Source of the DNA: Salmonella enterica subsp. arizonae
GTDB lineage: Bacteria > Pseudomonadota > Gammaproteobacteria > Enterobacterales > Enterobacteriaceae
Assembly: GCF_008692845.1 (NCBI RefSeq)
Contig: NZ_VXJW01000005.1
Span: forward strand, 124,001 to 188,000
Length of the DNA stretch: 64,000 nt
Reading direction: 5' to 3'
A model generated the notes under the pieces. It made no database searches. It was not told the origin of the DNA and saw nothing but the letters and a program-made list of their open reading frames with translations. The position numbers and the translations under genes are program-made. Shown piece by piece: positions 42,689 to 55,540 of the stretch; the first letter of the stretch is position 1, and every line of letters begins with the position of its first letter.

Positions 42689-44029
42689 ATGCCGCAGCCC
42701 AGAAACTTTGACGACCTTAAATTCTCCTCTATTCACCGCAGAATTATGCTGTGGGGAAGCGGCGGTCCGTTCCTTGATGGCTACGTACTGGTGATCATTG
42801 GCGTGGCGCTGGAACAACTGACGCCGCTATTACATCTCGATGCTGAATGGATTGGCGCGCTCGGCGCGGCTACGCTTGCCGGACTGTTTATCGGCACCTC
42901 GCTGTTTGGCTATATTTGCGATAAAGTCGGGCGGCGTAAAATGTTCCTGCTTGATATTATCGCTATCGGCGCTCTCTCCGTGGCGACCATGTTTGTTTCC
43001 ACGCCGCTTGAATTGCTGGTGATGCGCGTTTTAATTGGCATTGTTATCGGCGCGGATTACCCTATCGCCACCTCCATGATTACGGAGTTTTCCAATACCC
43101 GCCAGCGCGCGTTCTCCATCGGTTTTATCGCCGCGATGTGGTACGTCGGCGCGACCTGCGCCAATCTGGTGGGGTACTGGCTGTATGACATAGAAAGCGG
43201 CTGGCGCTGGATGCTTGGCAGTGCCTTTATCCCGTGCTTAATCATTTTGATTGGCCGCTTTGACCTGCCGGAATCGCCACGCTGGCTATTGCGAAAAGGA
43301 CGGGTAAAAGAGTGCGAACAAATGATGATCAAACTGTTCGGCGAACCGGTCTGCTTTGACGATGAGCCGCCGCAGGAGACCCGCTTCCTGCAACTGTTTA
43401 ACCGCCGTCATTTCCCGTTTGTACTGTTCGTCGCGGCTATCTGGACCTGTCAGGTGATCCCGATGTTCGCTATCTATACCTTTGGGCCGCAGATCGTCGG
43501 GTTACTCGGCTGGGAACAGGGGCGCAGCGCGGCGCTCGGTAATGTGGTGATTAGCCTCTTTTTTATGCTTGGCTGTATACCGGCGATGTTCTGGCTAAAC
43601 AGTATTGGCCGTCGCCCTCTGCTTATTGGCAGCTTCGCAATGATGACTATCGCGCTGGCGCTGCTGGGGTTGGTATCAAATCTGGGCATCATACTGGTAG
43701 TGGTGGCGTTTGCGGTGTACGCCTTCTTTTCCGGCGGACCGGGCATACTGCAATGGCTTTATCCTAATGAACTCTTCCCTACGGACATTCGCGCTTCGGC
43801 CGTGGGGGTCATCATGTCATTAAGCCGCATCGGAACCATTGTCTCCACCTGGGCATTACCGATTTTTATTACTCGTTACGGTATTAATAACGTCATGCTG
43901 ATTGGCGCGTTGATTTCGTTAGTCGGGCTTGGCGTATCGGTGATGTTTGCTCCGGAAACCCGCGGCTTGACGCTAACACAGACCGGAAACATGACATTGC
44001 GCGGAACGCCATCGGATAACCCTCATTAA
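42689..44029 (+). CDS. yaaU: Major facilitator transporter YaaU
   Basis: 446 residues, sugar-porter-type MFS inner-membrane protein with twelve membrane segments; substrate unknown. Typical loops are DKVGRRKMFLLD (about residues 77-88), PESPRWLL after TM6, and SIGRRPLL in the second half. It is adjacent to fixX as in E. coli, where the close position has led to suggestions of a role with carnitine metabolites, not shown. Confidence 0.95.
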   Translation: MPQPRNFDDLKFSSIHRRIMLWGSGGPFLDGYVLVIIGVALEQLTPLLHLDAEWIGALGAATLAGLFIGTSLFGYICDKVGRRKMFLLDIIAIGALSVATMFVSTPLELLVMRVLIGIVIGADYPIATSMITEFSNTRQRAFSIGFIAAMWYVGATCANLVGYWLYDIESGWRWMLGSAFIPCLIILIGRFDLPESPRWLLRKGRVKECEQMMIKLFGEPVCFDDEPPQETRFLQLFNRRHFPFVLFVAAIWTCQVIPMFAIYTFGPQIVGLLGWEQGRSAALGNVVISLFFMLGCIPAMFWLNSIGRRPLLIGSFAMMTIALALLGLVSNLGIILVVVAFAVYAFFSGGPGILQWLYPNELFPTDIRASAVGVIMSLSRIGTIVSTWALPIFITRYGINNVMLIGALISLVGLGVSVMFAPETRGLTLTQTGNMTLRGTPSDNPH

Positions 44030-44117
44030 GAGTGTTCTGCATTTCTCCCCGCTTTTCGCCAATAACGCTACAGTTAACAGTCACATGCTAAAACAACTGA
44101 AAAGCAGGGAGAACACC

Positions 44118-44348
44118 ATGCAAAAACGTCTTATGACCGCACTGTTTACCGCAGCAACCCTATTCACCGTCGCAGGATGCTCTTCTAACCAGGCGGTTAA
44201 AACCACGGATGGCAAAACTATCGTCACCGACGGGAAACCCGAGGTTGATAACGATACCGGTATGGTGTCTTACAAAAACGCCGCCACCGGGAAAACCGAG
44301 CAGATTAACCGCGATCAGTTGAAAAATATGAGCGAGCTGGATAATTAA
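44118..44348 (+). CDS. YgdI/YgdR-like small lipoprotein
   Basis: 76 residues from ATG 44118 (MQKRLMTALFTAATLFTVAGC), preceded by GGGAG. A type II signal ends at lipobox VAG-Cys21. The mature part (TTDGKTIVTDGKPEVDNDTGMVSY) is the short SH3-like DUF903 fold of YgdI/YgdR. Ser follows Cys21, so outer-membrane sorting is expected. Between yaaU and kefF; I recall no gene here in E. coli K-12. Confidence 0.88.
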   Translation: MQKRLMTALFTAATLFTVAGCSSNQAVKTTDGKTIVTDGKPEVDNDTGMVSYKNAATGKTEQINRDQLKNMSELDN

Positions 44349-44448
44349 TTCAATTTTTTCTGATTAGCCGCTCAATAATATTCACTATTAGCCTGGCGAA
44401 TTTGTCACTACACTTTGTGATAAAAAAACAGATAATCGCAGGCTAATC

Positions 44449-44979
44449 ATGATCCTCATTATTTATGCGCATCCGTATCCGCATCACTCTCATGCGAATA
44501 AACGGATGCTTGAACAGGCAGGGACGCTGGAAAACGTCGAAATACGTTCGCTTTATCACCTCTATCCCGATTTTAATATTGACGTTGCCGCCGAGCAGCA
44601 GGCGCTGTCGCGCGCGACTCTTATCGTCTGGCAGCATCCGATGCAGTGGTACAGCGTTCCTCCGTTGCTCAAATTATGGATGGATAAAGTCCTCGCCCAC
44701 GGCTGGGCTTACGGTCATGGCGGTACGGCGTTACACGGTAAACATCTGTTATGGGCGGTAACGACAGGCGGCGGCGAAAATCACTTTACTATCGGTTCGC
44801 ATCCGGGGTTTGACGTCCTTTCTCAGCCGCTACAGGCGACGGCGCTCTATTGTGGTTTAACGTGGCTACCGCCGTTTGCCATGCACTGCACGTTCATTTG
44901 CGATGACGACACCTTACAGGCGCAGGCGCGTCACTATAAACAGCGTTTACTGGCCTGGCAGGAGGCGAATCATGGATAG
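44449..44979 (+). CDS. kefF: KefC ancillary protein (quinone oxidoreductase) KefF
   Basis: 176 residues, flavodoxin-like FMN protein needed for full KefC activity and able to reduce quinones. Motifs: [39 protein letters not shown] and TTGGGENHF. It overlaps kefC by 8 bases. Confidence 0.97.
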   Translation: MILIIYAHPYPHHSHANKRMLEQAGTLENVEIRSLYHLYPDFNIDVAAEQQALSRATLIVWQHPMQWYSVPPLLKLWMDKVLAHGWAYGHGGTALHGKHLLWAVTTGGGENHFTIGSHPGFDVLSQPLQATALYCGLTWLPPFAMHCTFICDDDTLQAQARHYKQRLLAWQEANHG

Positions 44980-46834
44980 CCATACGCTAATGCAGGCGCT
45001 GATCTATCTTGGTTCGGCGGCGCTGATTGTGCCGATTGCGGTGCGTCTGGGTTTAGGATCGGTGCTGGGATACCTGATTGCGGGTTGTATTATCGGTCCC
45101 TGGGGACTGCGACTGGTGACGGACGCCGAATCTATTCTGCATTTTGCGGAAATCGGCGTCGTGCTGATGTTGTTTGTCATTGGGCTTGAGCTGGACCCGC
45201 AGCGGTTATGGAAGCTACGCGCCTCGGTATTTGGCGGCGGCGCGTTGCAGATGGTGGTCTGCGGCGGACTGATTGGTCTGTTCTGTATGTTTCTTGGCCT
45301 GCGTTGGCAGGTGGCGGAACTGATCGGTATGACGCTGGCGCTTTCGTCCACGGCTATCGCCATGCAGGCAATGAATGAGCGTAACCTGACCGTTTCACAA
45401 GTGGGTCGTAGCGCATTTGCGGTGCTCTTGTTCCAGGATATTGCGGCGATCCCGCTGGTGGCGATGATTCCGCTGTTGGCCGCCAGCGGCGCATCCACCA
45501 CGCTTGGCGCGTTTGCGCTGTCGGCGTTGAAAGTCGCAGGCGCGTTGGCGCTGGTGGTGCTGTTGGGACGCTACGTCACGCGCCCGGCGCTGCGCTTTGT
45601 CGCGCGTTCTGGTTTGCGGGAGGTGTTTAGCGCCGTGGCGCTATTTCTGGTGTTTGGTTTCGGCCTGTTGCTGGAAGAGGTTGGGCTGTCCATGGCGATG
45701 GGCGCGTTCCTGGCGGGCGTTCTGCTGGCGAGTTCGGAATATCGTCATGCGCTGGAAAGCGATATTGAACCCTTTAAGGGGTTGCTGCTGGGGCTGTTCT
45801 TTATTGGCGTCGGCATGTCGATTGATTTCGGCACGTTGGTGGACAATCCGCTGCGTATTCTGCTGTTGCTGGCCGGTTTTCTGGCGATCAAAATCGTCAT
45901 GCTGTGGCTGGTCGCGAGGCCCCTGGGCGTACCGGCAAAACAGCGTCGCTGGTTTGCCGTCTTATTAGGTCAGGGAAGTGAGTTTGCGTTTGTGGTTTTT
46001 GGCGCGGCGCAAATGGCGGATGTACTTGAGCCGGAGTGGGCGAAAGCGCTGACGCTGACGGTCGCGCTGTCGATGGCGGCAACGCCGATTTTTCTGGTGC
46101 TGCTGACGCGCATGGAGAAGGCCGCGACGGGTGAAGCGCGTGAGGCGGATGAAATCGATGAAGAGCAACCGCGGGTCATTGTGGCTGGGTTTGGGCGATT
46201 TGGTCAGATAGCCGGGCGTCTGCTGCTGTCGAGCGGGGTGAAGATGGTGGTGCTCGATCACGACCCCGATCATATCGAAACGCTGCGTAAATTCGGCATG
46301 AAGGTTTTTTATGGCGACGCGACGCGTATGGATTTGCTGGAGTCTGCCGGGGCGGCGAAGGCGGAGGTATTGATTAACGCCATTGACGATCCGCAAACCA
46401 ATCTGCAACTGAGCGAACTGGTAAAGACGCACTTCCCGCATCTGCAGATTATCGCCCGCGCCCGTGATGTCGATCATTACATTCGCCTGCGACAGGCCGG
46501 CGTGGCGATGCCAGAACGTGAGACCTTCGAAAGCGCGCTCAAAAGCGGGCGGCAGGCGCTGGAAGCTCTGGGACTGGGGCGTTATGAAGCCCGCGAGCGT
46601 GCGGATCTGTTCCGCCATTTTAATACGCAGATGGTGGAAGAGATGGCGAAAGGGGAAAACGATCCATTATCTCGCGCCGCCGCCTATAAACGTACCAGCG
46701 CGATGTTGAGCGAAATTATTACTGAGGACCGGGAGCATTTGTCGTTGATTCAGCGCCACGGCTGGCAGGGAACGGCTGAGGGCAAGCATACGGGGGACAT
46801 CGCCGATGAACCCCAGGTGAAACCGTCAACATAA
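44972..46834 (+). CDS. kefC: Glutathione-gated K+/H+ antiporter KefC
   Basis: 620 residues from ATG 44972 ([14 protein letters not shown]), the E. coli length. CPA2 antiporter giving electrophile protection by cytoplasmic acidification. N-terminal membrane domain about residues 1-380; the ion site [15 protein letters not shown]/TrkA-N domain starting [18 protein letters not shown], which binds NAD and glutathione. Confidence 0.98.
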   Translation: MDSHTLMQALIYLGSAALIVPIAVRLGLGSVLGYLIAGCIIGPWGLRLVTDAESILHFAEIGVVLMLFVIGLELDPQRLWKLRASVFGGGALQMVVCGGLIGLFCMFLGLRWQVAELIGMTLALSSTAIAMQAMNERNLTVSQVGRSAFAVLLFQDIAAIPLVAMIPLLAASGASTTLGAFALSALKVAGALALVVLLGRYVTRPALRFVARSGLREVFSAVALFLVFGFGLLLEEVGLSMAMGAFLAGVLLASSEYRHALESDIEPFKGLLLGLFFIGVGMSIDFGTLVDNPLRILLLLAGFLAIKIVMLWLVARPLGVPAKQRRWFAVLLGQGSEFAFVVFGAAQMADVLEPEWAKALTLTVALSMAATPIFLVLLTRMEKAATGEAREADEIDEEQPRVIVAGFGRFGQIAGRLLLSSGVKMVVLDHDPDHIETLRKFGMKVFYGDATRMDLLESAGAAKAEVLINAIDDPQTNLQLSELVKTHFPHLQIIARARDVDHYIRLRQAGVAMPERETFESALKSGRQALEALGLGRYEARERADLFRHFNTQMVEEMAKGENDPLSRAAAYKRTSAMLSEIITEDREHLSLIQRHGWQGTAEGKHTGDIADEPQVKPST

Positions 46835-46970
46835 AGTAAAAAATGTGATGTTCTGCAAACTTTACTGCTAATTGGCTGTTTTTGAACTACTGTAATGCTG
46901 GCGCTCCACATCAAATGAGTGGCGTCGCCAGCAGAACGAAAAATTTTCGTGCTCATCCTCTTTTCGTCAG

Positions 46971-46999
46971 TCGACGAAAGATTGCGCTTTACGTATAGT
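46971..46999 (+). promoter_or_regulatory. Probable folA promoter
   Basis: TCGACG and TATAGT separated by 17 bases, 33 bases before the folA ATG. A small inverted repeat TTTCGTC-AGTC-GACGAAA spans the -35. Confidence 0.5.
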
Positions 47000-47028
47000 G
47001 GCGGCAATTTTTTTGTATCAGGAAATAA

Positions 47029-47511
<483 letters not shown>

Positions 47512-47564
47512 GCGGCGGCGGGTATGTTGCCAAAACGCTTTATCAGGTCTACAACATTAAGTTT

Positions 47565-47646
47565 GTAGGTCTGATAAGCGCAGCGCCATCAGGCGATGAT
47601 GCGCTGGCATGAATGCCGGATGGCGGCGTAAACGCCTTATCCGGCC
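47565..47646. repeat. BIME: paired REP elements, folA-apaH gap
   Basis: GTAGGTCTGATAAGCGC...CATCAGGC and GCCGGATGGCGGCGTAAACG...TATCCGGCC in opposite orientation between convergent folA and apaH. Confidence 0.9.
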
Positions 47647-47659
47647 TGGGCTATCCTCA

Positions 47660-48508
47660 TCAGGCGTTAATCGCTTCGCCTTCGCCCATATCCATCTGAC
47701 GGTTTGACGGCTGCACAAAATACTGTTTATCTTCCCACCGTAAACAGGTCAGCTTCCCGCCCCAGCAGCAGCCAGTATCCAGCGCGTAAATACCGTCCGG
47801 CGTCCCTTTCCCATCCAGCGATGCCCAGTGCCCGAACGCAATGCTGTAAGCCTCGCTTACCGGCCCTGGAATGGCAAACCACGGCTTCAGCGGCGCAGGG
47901 GCATTTTCCGGCGACGCTTTGCTGTACATATCCAACTGACCGTTAGGAAAGCAGTAGCGCATACGGGTAAAGGCATTGGTTATAAAGCGCAGCCGCGCCA
48001 GTCCGCTTAACTCCGGCGACCAGTTATTCGGCATATCGCCATACATCGCGTCGAGGAAAAACGGGTACGAGTCGCTTGACAGAACCGCTTCAACATCGCG
48101 GGCGCACTCTTTTGCCGTCTGCAAATCCCACTGCGGCGTAATACCCGCATGCGCCATGACCAGCTTCTTCTCCTCGTCGACCTGCAACAGCGGCTGACGA
48201 CGCAACCAATTAAGCAGCTCATCGGCGTCCGGCGCTTCAAGAAGCGGGGTCAGCCGGTCTTTGGGTTTGTTGCGACTAATCCCGGCGAACACGGCCAGTA
48301 GGTGTAAATCGTGATTCCCCAACACCAGACGAACGCTATCACCAAGTGATTTGACGTAGCGCAACACGTCCAGCGAACCGGGCCCGCGGGCGACCAAATC
48401 GCCAGTCAGCCACAGAGTATCTGTTTCTGGCGTAAATTCCACTTGCTGTAATAAGGCGATCAGTTCGTCGTAACAACCGTGAACGTCGCCGATGAGGTAA
48501 GTTGCCAT
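47660..48508 (-). CDS. apaH: Bis(5'-nucleosyl)-tetraphosphatase (symmetrical)
   Basis: 282 residues from ATG 48508 ([15 protein letters not shown]). Cleaves Ap4A to ADP and removes Np4 caps from RNA. Metallophosphatase motifs [19 protein letters not shown] and the AHAG histidine are present. Last gene of the lptD-surA-pdxA-ksgA-apaG-apaH operon. Confidence 0.98.
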   Translation of the reverse strand: MATYLIGDVHGCYDELIALLQQVEFTPETDTLWLTGDLVARGPGSLDVLRYVKSLGDSVRLVLGNHDLHLLAVFAGISRNKPKDRLTPLLEAPDADELLNWLRRQPLLQVDEEKKLVMAHAGITPQWDLQTAKECARDVEAVLSSDSYPFFLDAMYGDMPNNWSPELSGLARLRFITNAFTRMRYCFPNGQLDMYSKASPENAPAPLKPWFAIPGPVSEAYSIAFGHWASLDGKGTPDGIYALDTGCCWGGKLTCLRWEDKQYFVQPSNRQMDMGEGEAINA

Positions 48509-48518
48509 TGCTATAGTT

Positions 48519-48896
48519 TTAGTGAATGAGTGTAGGGACGGCGAGTCGAAACACGGGGATGTCGATGGTAAAGGCATCGCCATTTTCATCGATCATTTCG
48601 TAATGACCCTGCATGGTGCCCAGCGGCGTTTCAATGACCGCGCCGCTGGTGTACTGATACTCTTCGCCTGGCGCAATGCGCGGCTGAACGCCAACCACGC
48701 CTTCGCCCTGGACTTCAGTTTCACGACCATGACCATTGGTGATCAGCCAGTAACGGCCCAGTAGCTGCACTGGCGCCCGGCCCAGATTGCGGATGGTCAC
48801 GGTATAGGCAAAAACGTAACGTTCATCGTCAGGTGAGGATTGCGCCTCAATGTAGACGCTTTGCACCTGAATACACACTCTGGGCGAATTGATCAT
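48519..48896 (-). CDS. apaG: ApaG protein
   Basis: 125 residues, single fibronectin III-like ApaG domain of unclear role. Conserved [22 protein letters not shown] carries the GxGxVG loop. It starts 2 bases after ksgA ends. Confidence 0.97.
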
Positions 48897-48898
48897 GT

Positions 48899-49720
48899 TT
48901 AACTCTCCTTCAAAGGCGCGTTTTCCGACAGATAGTTGGCCATCTGGCAGTACTGAGCGACAGAGATATTTTCCGCGCGCATTGCCGGGTCAATACCCAT
49001 TTCCGTCAACGTCTCAACGCTAAAAAGATTGCCGAGACTGTTACGGATCGTTTTACGGCGCTGGTTAAAGGCCTCGGTGGTGATACGGCTCAACACGCGA
49101 ATATCTTTAACCGGGTAAGGCATCGTTGCGTGTGGCACCAGACGCACCACGGCGGAGTCCACTTTGGGCGGCGGCGTGAAGGCGGATGGCGGCACTTCTA
49201 GCACTGGGATCACCTGACAGTAATATTGCGCCATCACGCTTAAACGACCATACGCTTTGCTGTTCGGCCCTGCAACCAGACGATTTACCACTTCTTTTTG
49301 TAACATAAAATGCATGTCGGCAATGGCATCAGTATAGCTAAAGAGATGAAACATCAGCGGGGTGGAGATGTTATAGGGCAGATTGCCGAAAACACGCAGC
49401 GGTTGGCCCAACTGCGCAGACAGTTCGCCAAAGTTCATGGTCATGGCGTCCTGCTGATAAATGGTCAGCTTCGGTCCCAAGAATGGATGGGTTTGCAAAC
49501 GCGCCGCCAGATCGCGGTCAAGCTCAATAACCGTGAGCTTATCCAGTCGTTCGCCGACCGGTTCCGTCAGAGCGGCCAGACCTGGGCCGATTTCAACCAT
49601 CGCCTGGCCTTTTTGCGGATTAATAGCAGAAACAATACTGTCGATCACAAACCGATCGTTGAGAAAGTTTTGCCCGAAGCGTTTACGGGCTAAATGGCCC
49701 TGATGGACTCGATTATTCAT
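48899..49720 (-). CDS. ksgA: 16S rRNA dimethyladenosine transferase KsgA (RsmA)
   Basis: 273 residues. Dimethylates A1518 and A1519 of 16S rRNA late in 30S assembly. SAM motif [13 protein letters not shown] and catalytic NLPYNIS are visible; RKRFGQNFL at the N-terminus. Overlaps pdxA by 4 bases. Confidence 0.98.
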
Positions 49721-50706
49721 TGGGTATTAACAATCATTTTGATGGCGAGATTAAGCGCCGTAATAAAACTGCCGACATCCGCTTTTCCCTGACCCGCCAG
49801 TTCAAGCGCGGTGCCGTGGTCAACGGAGGTTCGAATAAAAGGTAGGCCGAGCGTAATATTCACTCCCCGACCGAATCCTTGGTATTTTAGCACGGGCAGA
49901 CCCTGATCGTGGTACATTGCCAGCACCGCATCAGCATGGTCGAGATATTTAGGCTGAAACAGCGTATCTGCGGGCAGCGGACCAGTAAGGTGCATTCCCT
50001 GCGCGCGCAGTTCGTCGAGTACCGGAATGATAGTGTCTATCTCTTCCGTCCCCATATGGCCGCCTTCACCCGCGTGCGGGTTAAGACCGCACACCAGAAT
50101 ATGAGGGTTGCGTAGCCCGAATTTCGTCCGCAGATCGTGATGTAAAATAGCAATCACATCGTGGAGTAACGCAGGCGTAATCGCATCAGCAATCGCGCGA
50201 AGCGGCAGATGCGTAGTCGCCAGCGCGACACGCAGCGCTTCGGTCGCCAGCATCATCACCACTTTTTTCGCCCGCGAGCGCTCCTCAAAAAACTCCGTAT
50301 GCCCGGTGAACGGAATGCCAGCGTCATTGATCACGCCTTTATGCACCGGCCCGGTGATCAGCGCGGCGAATTCATTTTGCAGGCAGCCGTCACAGGCCCG
50401 CGCCAGCATTTCCACCACATAGGTGCCATTTTCTACCGTCAACTGACCGGGGGACGCTGGCGCGCGCAGCGATACCGGCAATAGGGTCAGCGTTCCCGCA
50501 GGCTGCGGTGCGGCGGGGACATCAGGCGAGTAGGGGAGAAGCGAGAGGGGCAGGCCGAGTATGGCGGCCCGCTCCGTCAGGAGCGCGCCATCCGCACAGA
50601 CGACCAGTTCTACCGGCCACGCACGTTGCGCCAACTGGACAACAAGGTCGGGGCCAATCCCGGCGGGTTCGCCGGGAGTAATAACAACGCGTTGTGCACT
50701 GCTCAT
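49717..50706 (-). CDS. pdxA: 4-hydroxythreonine-4-phosphate dehydrogenase
   Basis: 329 residues. NAD-dependent enzyme of pyridoxal phosphate synthesis. [11 protein letters not shown] at the N-terminus; metal-site histidines in [19 protein letters not shown] and [11 protein letters not shown]. Its start shares one base with the surA stop. Confidence 0.98.
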
Positions 50707-51992
50707 TAGTTACTCAGAATCTTAACGTAAGCACTGGCGCGCTGTTCTTGCATCCAGGTCGCCGCTTCTTCTGAGAATTTACGGTTCATCAGCATACGAT
50801 AAGCGCGATCTTTCTGCGCCGCGTCGGTTTTGTCTACCTTACGCGTATCCAGCAATTCGATCAGATGCCAGCCGAAAGAGGAGTGTACCGGCGCGCTCAT
50901 TTGGCCTTTCTGCAGCTTCATCAGCGCGTCGCGGAACGCCGGATCGAAAATATCTGGCGTAGCCCAACCTAAATCACCGCCCTGGTTAGCGGAGCCTGGG
51001 TCCTGAGAGTACTCTTTCGCCGCGGCGGCAAACGTGGTTTTACCGCTCTTAATATCAGCCGCAATTTCTTCCAGCTTCAGGCGCGCCTGCTGATCGGTCA
51101 TAATCGGCGACGGCTTAAGCAGAATGTGGCGAGCGTGAACTTCGGTCACGGAGATATTCTGGCTCTGACCACGCAGGTCGTTCACTTTCAGAATGTGGAA
51201 GCCGACGCCGGAACGAATCGGACCGACAATGTCGCCTTTCTTCGCGGTGCTCAGCGCCTGGGCGAAAATTCCCGGCAGTTCCTGAATTCGGCCCCAGCCC
51301 ATCCGACCACCTTTTAACGCCTGCTGGTCGGCAGAATAGGTAATCGCCAGTTTGCCGAAATCAGCGCCATTACGCGCTTCTTCAACAATCGTTTCCGCCT
51401 GGCGTTGCGCGTCGTTAACCTGCCCGGAGGTTGGGTTCTCCGGCAGCGCAATCAGGATGTGGCTCAGATTCAATTCGGTGTTGGCGTCGTTTTGGGTGCC
51501 AATCTGTTTTGCCAGCGCGTCAACTTCCTGCGGCAAAACGGTGATACGGCGACGAACCTCGTTGTTGCGCACTTCAGAGATAATCATCTCTTTACGAATC
51601 TGGTTACGGTAGGTTGAATAGTTCAGCCCATCGTAGGCCAGACGGCTACGCATCTGATCCAGCGTCATATTATTTTGTTTGGCGATGTTGGCGATAGCCT
51701 GATCCAACTGCTCATCCGTGATTTTCACCCCCATCTTCTGACCCATCTGCAGGATAATTTGATCCATGATCAAACGTTCCAGGATCTGGTGACGCAGCGT
51801 GGCGTCGTCCGGAAGCTGCTGACCTGCCTGACCCGCGTTGAGTTTGACTGATTGCATTAAACCATCAACGTCGCTTTCCAGCACGACGCCATTATTGACG
51901 ACGGCTGCGACTTTATCGACTACCTGGGGGGCAGCAAAACTGGTATTCGCGATCATGGCGATACCGAGAAGCAGCGTTTTCCAGTTCTTCAT
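50706..51992 (-). CDS. surA: Periplasmic chaperone / peptidyl-prolyl isomerase SurA
   Basis: 428 residues. Main periplasmic chaperone for outer-membrane proteins, including LptD. Signal peptide to residue 20 (IANTSFA), then an N-terminal chaperone domain and two parvulin domains, the first at [12 protein letters not shown], the second at [12 protein letters not shown]. Ends VKILSN as in E. coli. Confidence 0.98.
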   Translation of the reverse strand: MKNWKTLLLGIAMIANTSFAAPQVVDKVAAVVNNGVVLESDVDGLMQSVKLNAGQAGQQLPDDATLRHQILERLIMDQIILQMGQKMGVKITDEQLDQAIANIAKQNNMTLDQMRSRLAYDGLNYSTYRNQIRKEMIISEVRNNEVRRRITVLPQEVDALAKQIGTQNDANTELNLSHILIALPENPTSGQVNDAQRQAETIVEEARNGADFGKLAITYSADQQALKGGRMGWGRIQELPGIFAQALSTAKKGDIVGPIRSGVGFHILKVNDLRGQSQNISVTEVHARHILLKPSPIMTDQQARLKLEEIAADIKSGKTTFAAAAKEYSQDPGSANQGGDLGWATPDIFDPAFRDALMKLQKGQMSAPVHSSFGWHLIELLDTRKVDKTDAAQKDRAYRMLMNRKFSEEAATWMQEQRASAYVKILSN

Positions 51993-52045
51993 ACTTTTTC
52001 CATTTCAATTAACCGCAATGCGGATTACGTGGTAAATCAATCAGA

Positions 52046-54400
52046 TTACATAGAATTTTGATACGGCAGAATGTTAGAACGCAACATTTCTTGCGTGCCG
52101 AGGCCGTAGTTAGAGCTCAAACCGCGCAGCTCAATATTGAAGCCGATCGCGTTATCATAAATCGCGTGTTGTTTATCGTTATCCCAACCGTTCAGCTTAC
52201 GTTCGTACCCAACGCGGATCGCATAGCAGCAAGAGTTGTACTGCAAGCCAAGCATCTGGTCTGCAGGTTTGCTCGAATTGGTATCGAAGTAGTACGCGCC
52301 GACAATCGACCAGCGATCGGCAATCGGCCAACTCGCTACCGCGCCTACCTGATTGATGCCGTTTTTATACTGCTCTGCCGTGGAATAAGACGAAGGCAAC
52401 GTGGCCTGAATGTATTCCGGGCTGGCATAGCGGTAGTTCAACTGCACCAGACGATCCTGATCCCGTCGGTATTCGAGACTGCTGCTGCTGGTGGCGACGC
52501 TATCCAGACGGGTATCGTACTGCACCCCGCTACGCAGACCCCAGCGTTCTGAAATACGCCAGTAAGTGTCGCCTGCCCACACCAGCGAACCGGTTTTGTC
52601 GTCATTCTCCCATTTAATGTTGTCATCGCCGGTGCGAGACTCCGTGAAATAGTAGATTTGACCCACAGAAACGTTAAAACGTTCAACGGCGGCATCATCA
52701 TAAATGCGTGTTGTGACGCCGGTCGTGACCTGATTAGCGGAAGCAATACGGTCGAGACCGCCATAAGTGCGGTCGCGGAACAGGCCGTTATAGTCGGATT
52801 GCAGTAAAGAAGAGTCGTAGTTATAGATGCCGCTCTGGTCGCGATACGGCACATACAGGTACTGCACGCGTGGTTCCAGCGTTTGGGTATACCCCGGCGC
52901 CAGCATCGCCATATCACGTTCGAAGACTAATTTCCCGTCGACTTTAAACTGCGGCATGACGCGGTTAACTGAATCTTCCAGTTTTTTGCTGTTAGTGGAG
53001 TTGTACCAATCCAGATTCGTTTGCTGGTAGTGCGTCGCCATCAGCTTCGCTTCGGTGTTCAGACTGCCCCAGCGGTTGGAGAGCGGCAGATTAATGGTCG
53101 GCTCCAGGTGGACGCGGGTCGCTTCCGGCATATCGTCTCTGGTGTTGACAAAGTGTACCGCCTGGCCGTAAATCCGGGTATCAAACGGCCCAAGATCGTT
53201 ATGGTAGTAGTTAACGTCTAACTGCGGCTCCGCCGAGTAGCTGCTGTTGTTCTGATCGTTAAAGACCTGGAATTGCTTGGTCGACACCGTAGCGTCAAAG
53301 TTTTGTACGGCGTAGCCGACGCTGAATTTCTGCGTGGCGTAGCCGTCAGTACTTGAACCGTACTTACTGTCGAAATCGTTAAAGTAGCTGGAGTCGCTGA
53401 CTTTGGTGTAATCGACGTTAAAACGCCACACCTGATCCATCACGCCTGAGTGCTGCCAGTAGAATAACCAGCGGTGCTTATCGCCCTCTTTGGGATGATC
53501 ATCTTCATAAACTTTATCAGAAGGCAGATAGTCTAATTCCATCAACCCCGCGCCCGCCTGCGTGAGATAACGGAATTCGTTTTCCCACATGATATTGCCG
53601 CGGCGGTGTATATAGTGCGGGGTAATGGTGGCGTCCATATTGGGCGCGATGTTCCAGTAATACGGTAAGTAGAACTCAAAATAGTTATTAGTGGTGTATT
53701 TCGCGTTCGGGATCAGGAAACCTGAGCGACGTTTGTCACCGACCGGCAGTTGTAAATAGGGGCTATAAAAGATCGGAACCGGACCGACTTTAAACCGGGC
53801 GTTCCAGATTTCCGCAACTTGTTCCTCACGGTCATGGATGACTTCACTTCCCACCACGCTCCAGGTATCGGAGCCCGGCAGGCAGGAGGTAAAGCTGCCG
53901 TTTTCCAGAATGGTATAGCGGTTTTCGCCGCGCTGCTTCATGAGGTCGGCTTTACCGCGCCCCTGACGGCCCACCATTTGGTAGTCGCCTTCCCAGACGT
54001 TCGTGTCTTTGGTGTTGAGGTTCGCCCAGCCCTTCGGTCCCTTAAGGATGACCTGATTGTCATCATAATGCACATTACCCAACGCATCGACAGTACGTAT
54101 AGGTTCCGGCTGACCTTCCGCCTGTTTCTGATGAAGTTGCACTTCATCCGCTTGCAGGCGACTATTCCCCTGCATAATGTCCACGTTGCCGGTAAAAACG
54201 GCATCGTCCGGGTAGTTTCCTTTAGCGTTATCGGCATTAATAGTGACCGGCAGATCGTTGGTATCGCCTTTTACCAGAGGACGATCGTAGCTCGGCACGC
54301 CCAACATACATTGTGAGGCAAGATCGGCTGCCAGACCCTGATGACTATAAAGGGCGCTGGCGATCATGGTGGCCAGAAGAGTGGGAATACGTTTTTTCAT
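52046..54400 (-). CDS. lptD: LPS-assembly protein LptD (Imp/OstA)
   Basis: 784 residues. Outer-membrane barrel that with LptE inserts LPS in the outer leaflet. Signal peptide to residue 24 (QGLAA), OstA jelly-roll domain about 58-190, then the large barrel. The disulfide cysteines are kept: ASQCML (Cys31), SFTSCLPG (Cys173) and the adjacent pair NSCCYA (about 724-725). First gene of the long leftward operon and divergent from djlA. Confidence 0.98.
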   Translation of the reverse strand: MKKRIPTLLATMIASALYSHQGLAADLASQCMLGVPSYDRPLVKGDTNDLPVTINADNAKGNYPDDAVFTGNVDIMQGNSRLQADEVQLHQKQAEGQPEPIRTVDALGNVHYDDNQVILKGPKGWANLNTKDTNVWEGDYQMVGRQGRGKADLMKQRGENRYTILENGSFTSCLPGSDTWSVVGSEVIHDREEQVAEIWNARFKVGPVPIFYSPYLQLPVGDKRRSGFLIPNAKYTTNNYFEFYLPYYWNIAPNMDATITPHYIHRRGNIMWENEFRYLTQAGAGLMELDYLPSDKVYEDDHPKEGDKHRWLFYWQHSGVMDQVWRFNVDYTKVSDSSYFNDFDSKYGSSTDGYATQKFSVGYAVQNFDATVSTKQFQVFNDQNNSSYSAEPQLDVNYYHNDLGPFDTRIYGQAVHFVNTRDDMPEATRVHLEPTINLPLSNRWGSLNTEAKLMATHYQQTNLDWYNSTNSKKLEDSVNRVMPQFKVDGKLVFERDMAMLAPGYTQTLEPRVQYLYVPYRDQSGIYNYDSSLLQSDYNGLFRDRTYGGLDRIASANQVTTGVTTRIYDDAAVERFNVSVGQIYYFTESRTGDDNIKWENDDKTGSLVWAGDTYWRISERWGLRSGVQYDTRLDSVATSSSSLEYRRDQDRLVQLNYRYASPEYIQATLPSSYSTAEQYKNGINQVGAVASWPIADRWSIVGAYYFDTNSSKPADQMLGLQYNSCCYAIRVGYERKLNGWDNDKQHAIYDNAIGFNIELRGLSSNYGLGTQEMLRSNILPYQNSM

Positions 54401-54653
54401 ACGTTGTATTTATTGTTCCATCATCGGTAGCGTTGCGCGTGACAAACGGTCACAGCCTAACTTACTCATCTTCGCTGCGCCAGTGTTAATCCTGCCGTTT
54501 AGCGTCTGTGGTGTTAGGCACGGCATTGAATGACAGGTATGATAATGCAAATTATAGGCGATGTCCCACAATTGACCGTAGCCTTCATTAGCGGAAAAGC
54601 ACCTTATTTTGTGGGAGATAGCCTCACCGATAGCGTAACGTTTTGGGGAGTCT

Positions 54654-55463
54654 ATGCAGTACTGGGGAAAGATAATTGGCGTCGCCGTAGCCCTGATGAT
54701 GGGCGGCGGCTTTTGGGGCGTAGTCCTGGGTCTGCTGGTGGGCCATATGTTCGACAAAGCCCGCAGCCGAAAAATGGCGTGGTTTGCCAACCAGCGCGAA
54801 CGACAAGCACTATTTTTTACCACCACCTTTGAGGTGATGGGCCACTTAACCAAATCAAAAGGACGGGTGACGGAAGCGGACATTCATATTGCCAGCCAGT
54901 TGATGGATCGCATGAACTTACACGGCGATTCGCGTACCGCCGCGCAGAACGCCTTTCGGGTCGGAAAAGCGGATAATTACCCATTACGTGAAAAGATGCG
55001 GCAGTTTCGTAGCGCCTGCTTCGGGCGTTTTGATCTGATCCGGATGTTTCTGGAAATTCAGATCCAGGCGGCGTTTGCCGATGGCTCGCTGCACCCTAAT
55101 GAGCGGGAGGTGCTGTATGTGATTGCGGAAGAGCTAGGCATTTCCCGTATGCAGTTCGATCAGTTTCTGCGCATGATGCAGGGTGGCGCGCAGTTCGGCG
55201 GCGGTTATCATCAACAGTCCGGCGGCTGGCAGCAGGCGCAGCGCGGGCCGACTCTGGAAGATGCCTGTAATGTGCTGGGGGTTAAAACCACCGACGATGC
55301 GACCACCATTAAACGCGCTTATCGCAAGCTGATGAGCGAGCATCACCCCGATAAGCTGGTGGCGAAAGGATTGCCGCCGGAAATGATGGAGATGGCGAAG
55401 CAAAAAGCGCAGGAAATTCAGAAAGCGTATGAATTAATTAAAGAACAGAAAGGATTCAAGTAA
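54654..55463 (+). CDS. djlA: Membrane-anchored DnaJ-like co-chaperone DjlA
   Basis: 269 residues. A short N-terminal membrane segment ([22 protein letters not shown]), a TerB-like middle, a Gln/Gly-rich linker ([17 protein letters not shown]), and a C-terminal J domain with the HPD motif ([12 protein letters not shown]). Works with DnaK; linked to colanic acid control in E. coli. GGGGAG precedes the ATG. Confidence 0.97.
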   Translation: MQYWGKIIGVAVALMMGGGFWGVVLGLLVGHMFDKARSRKMAWFANQRERQALFFTTTFEVMGHLTKSKGRVTEADIHIASQLMDRMNLHGDSRTAAQNAFRVGKADNYPLREKMRQFRSACFGRFDLIRMFLEIQIQAAFADGSLHPNEREVLYVIAEELGISRMQFDQFLRMMQGGAQFGGGYHQQSGGWQQAQRGPTLEDACNVLGVKTTDDATTIKRAYRKLMSEHHPDKLVAKGLPPEMMEMAKQKAQEIQKAYELIKEQKGFK

Positions 55464-55470
55464 TCGTTTT

Positions 55471-55540
55471 GCCGGATGGCGACGCAAGCGTCTTATCCGG
55501 CCTACGAAGATGTGTAGGCCGGATAAGCGAAGCACCATCT
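55471..55540. repeat. BIME: paired REP elements, djlA-rluA gap
   Basis: GCCGGATGGCGACGCAAGCG...TATCCGGCCTAC and opposed GTAGGCCGGATAAGCGAAGC between convergent genes. Confidence 0.9.
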
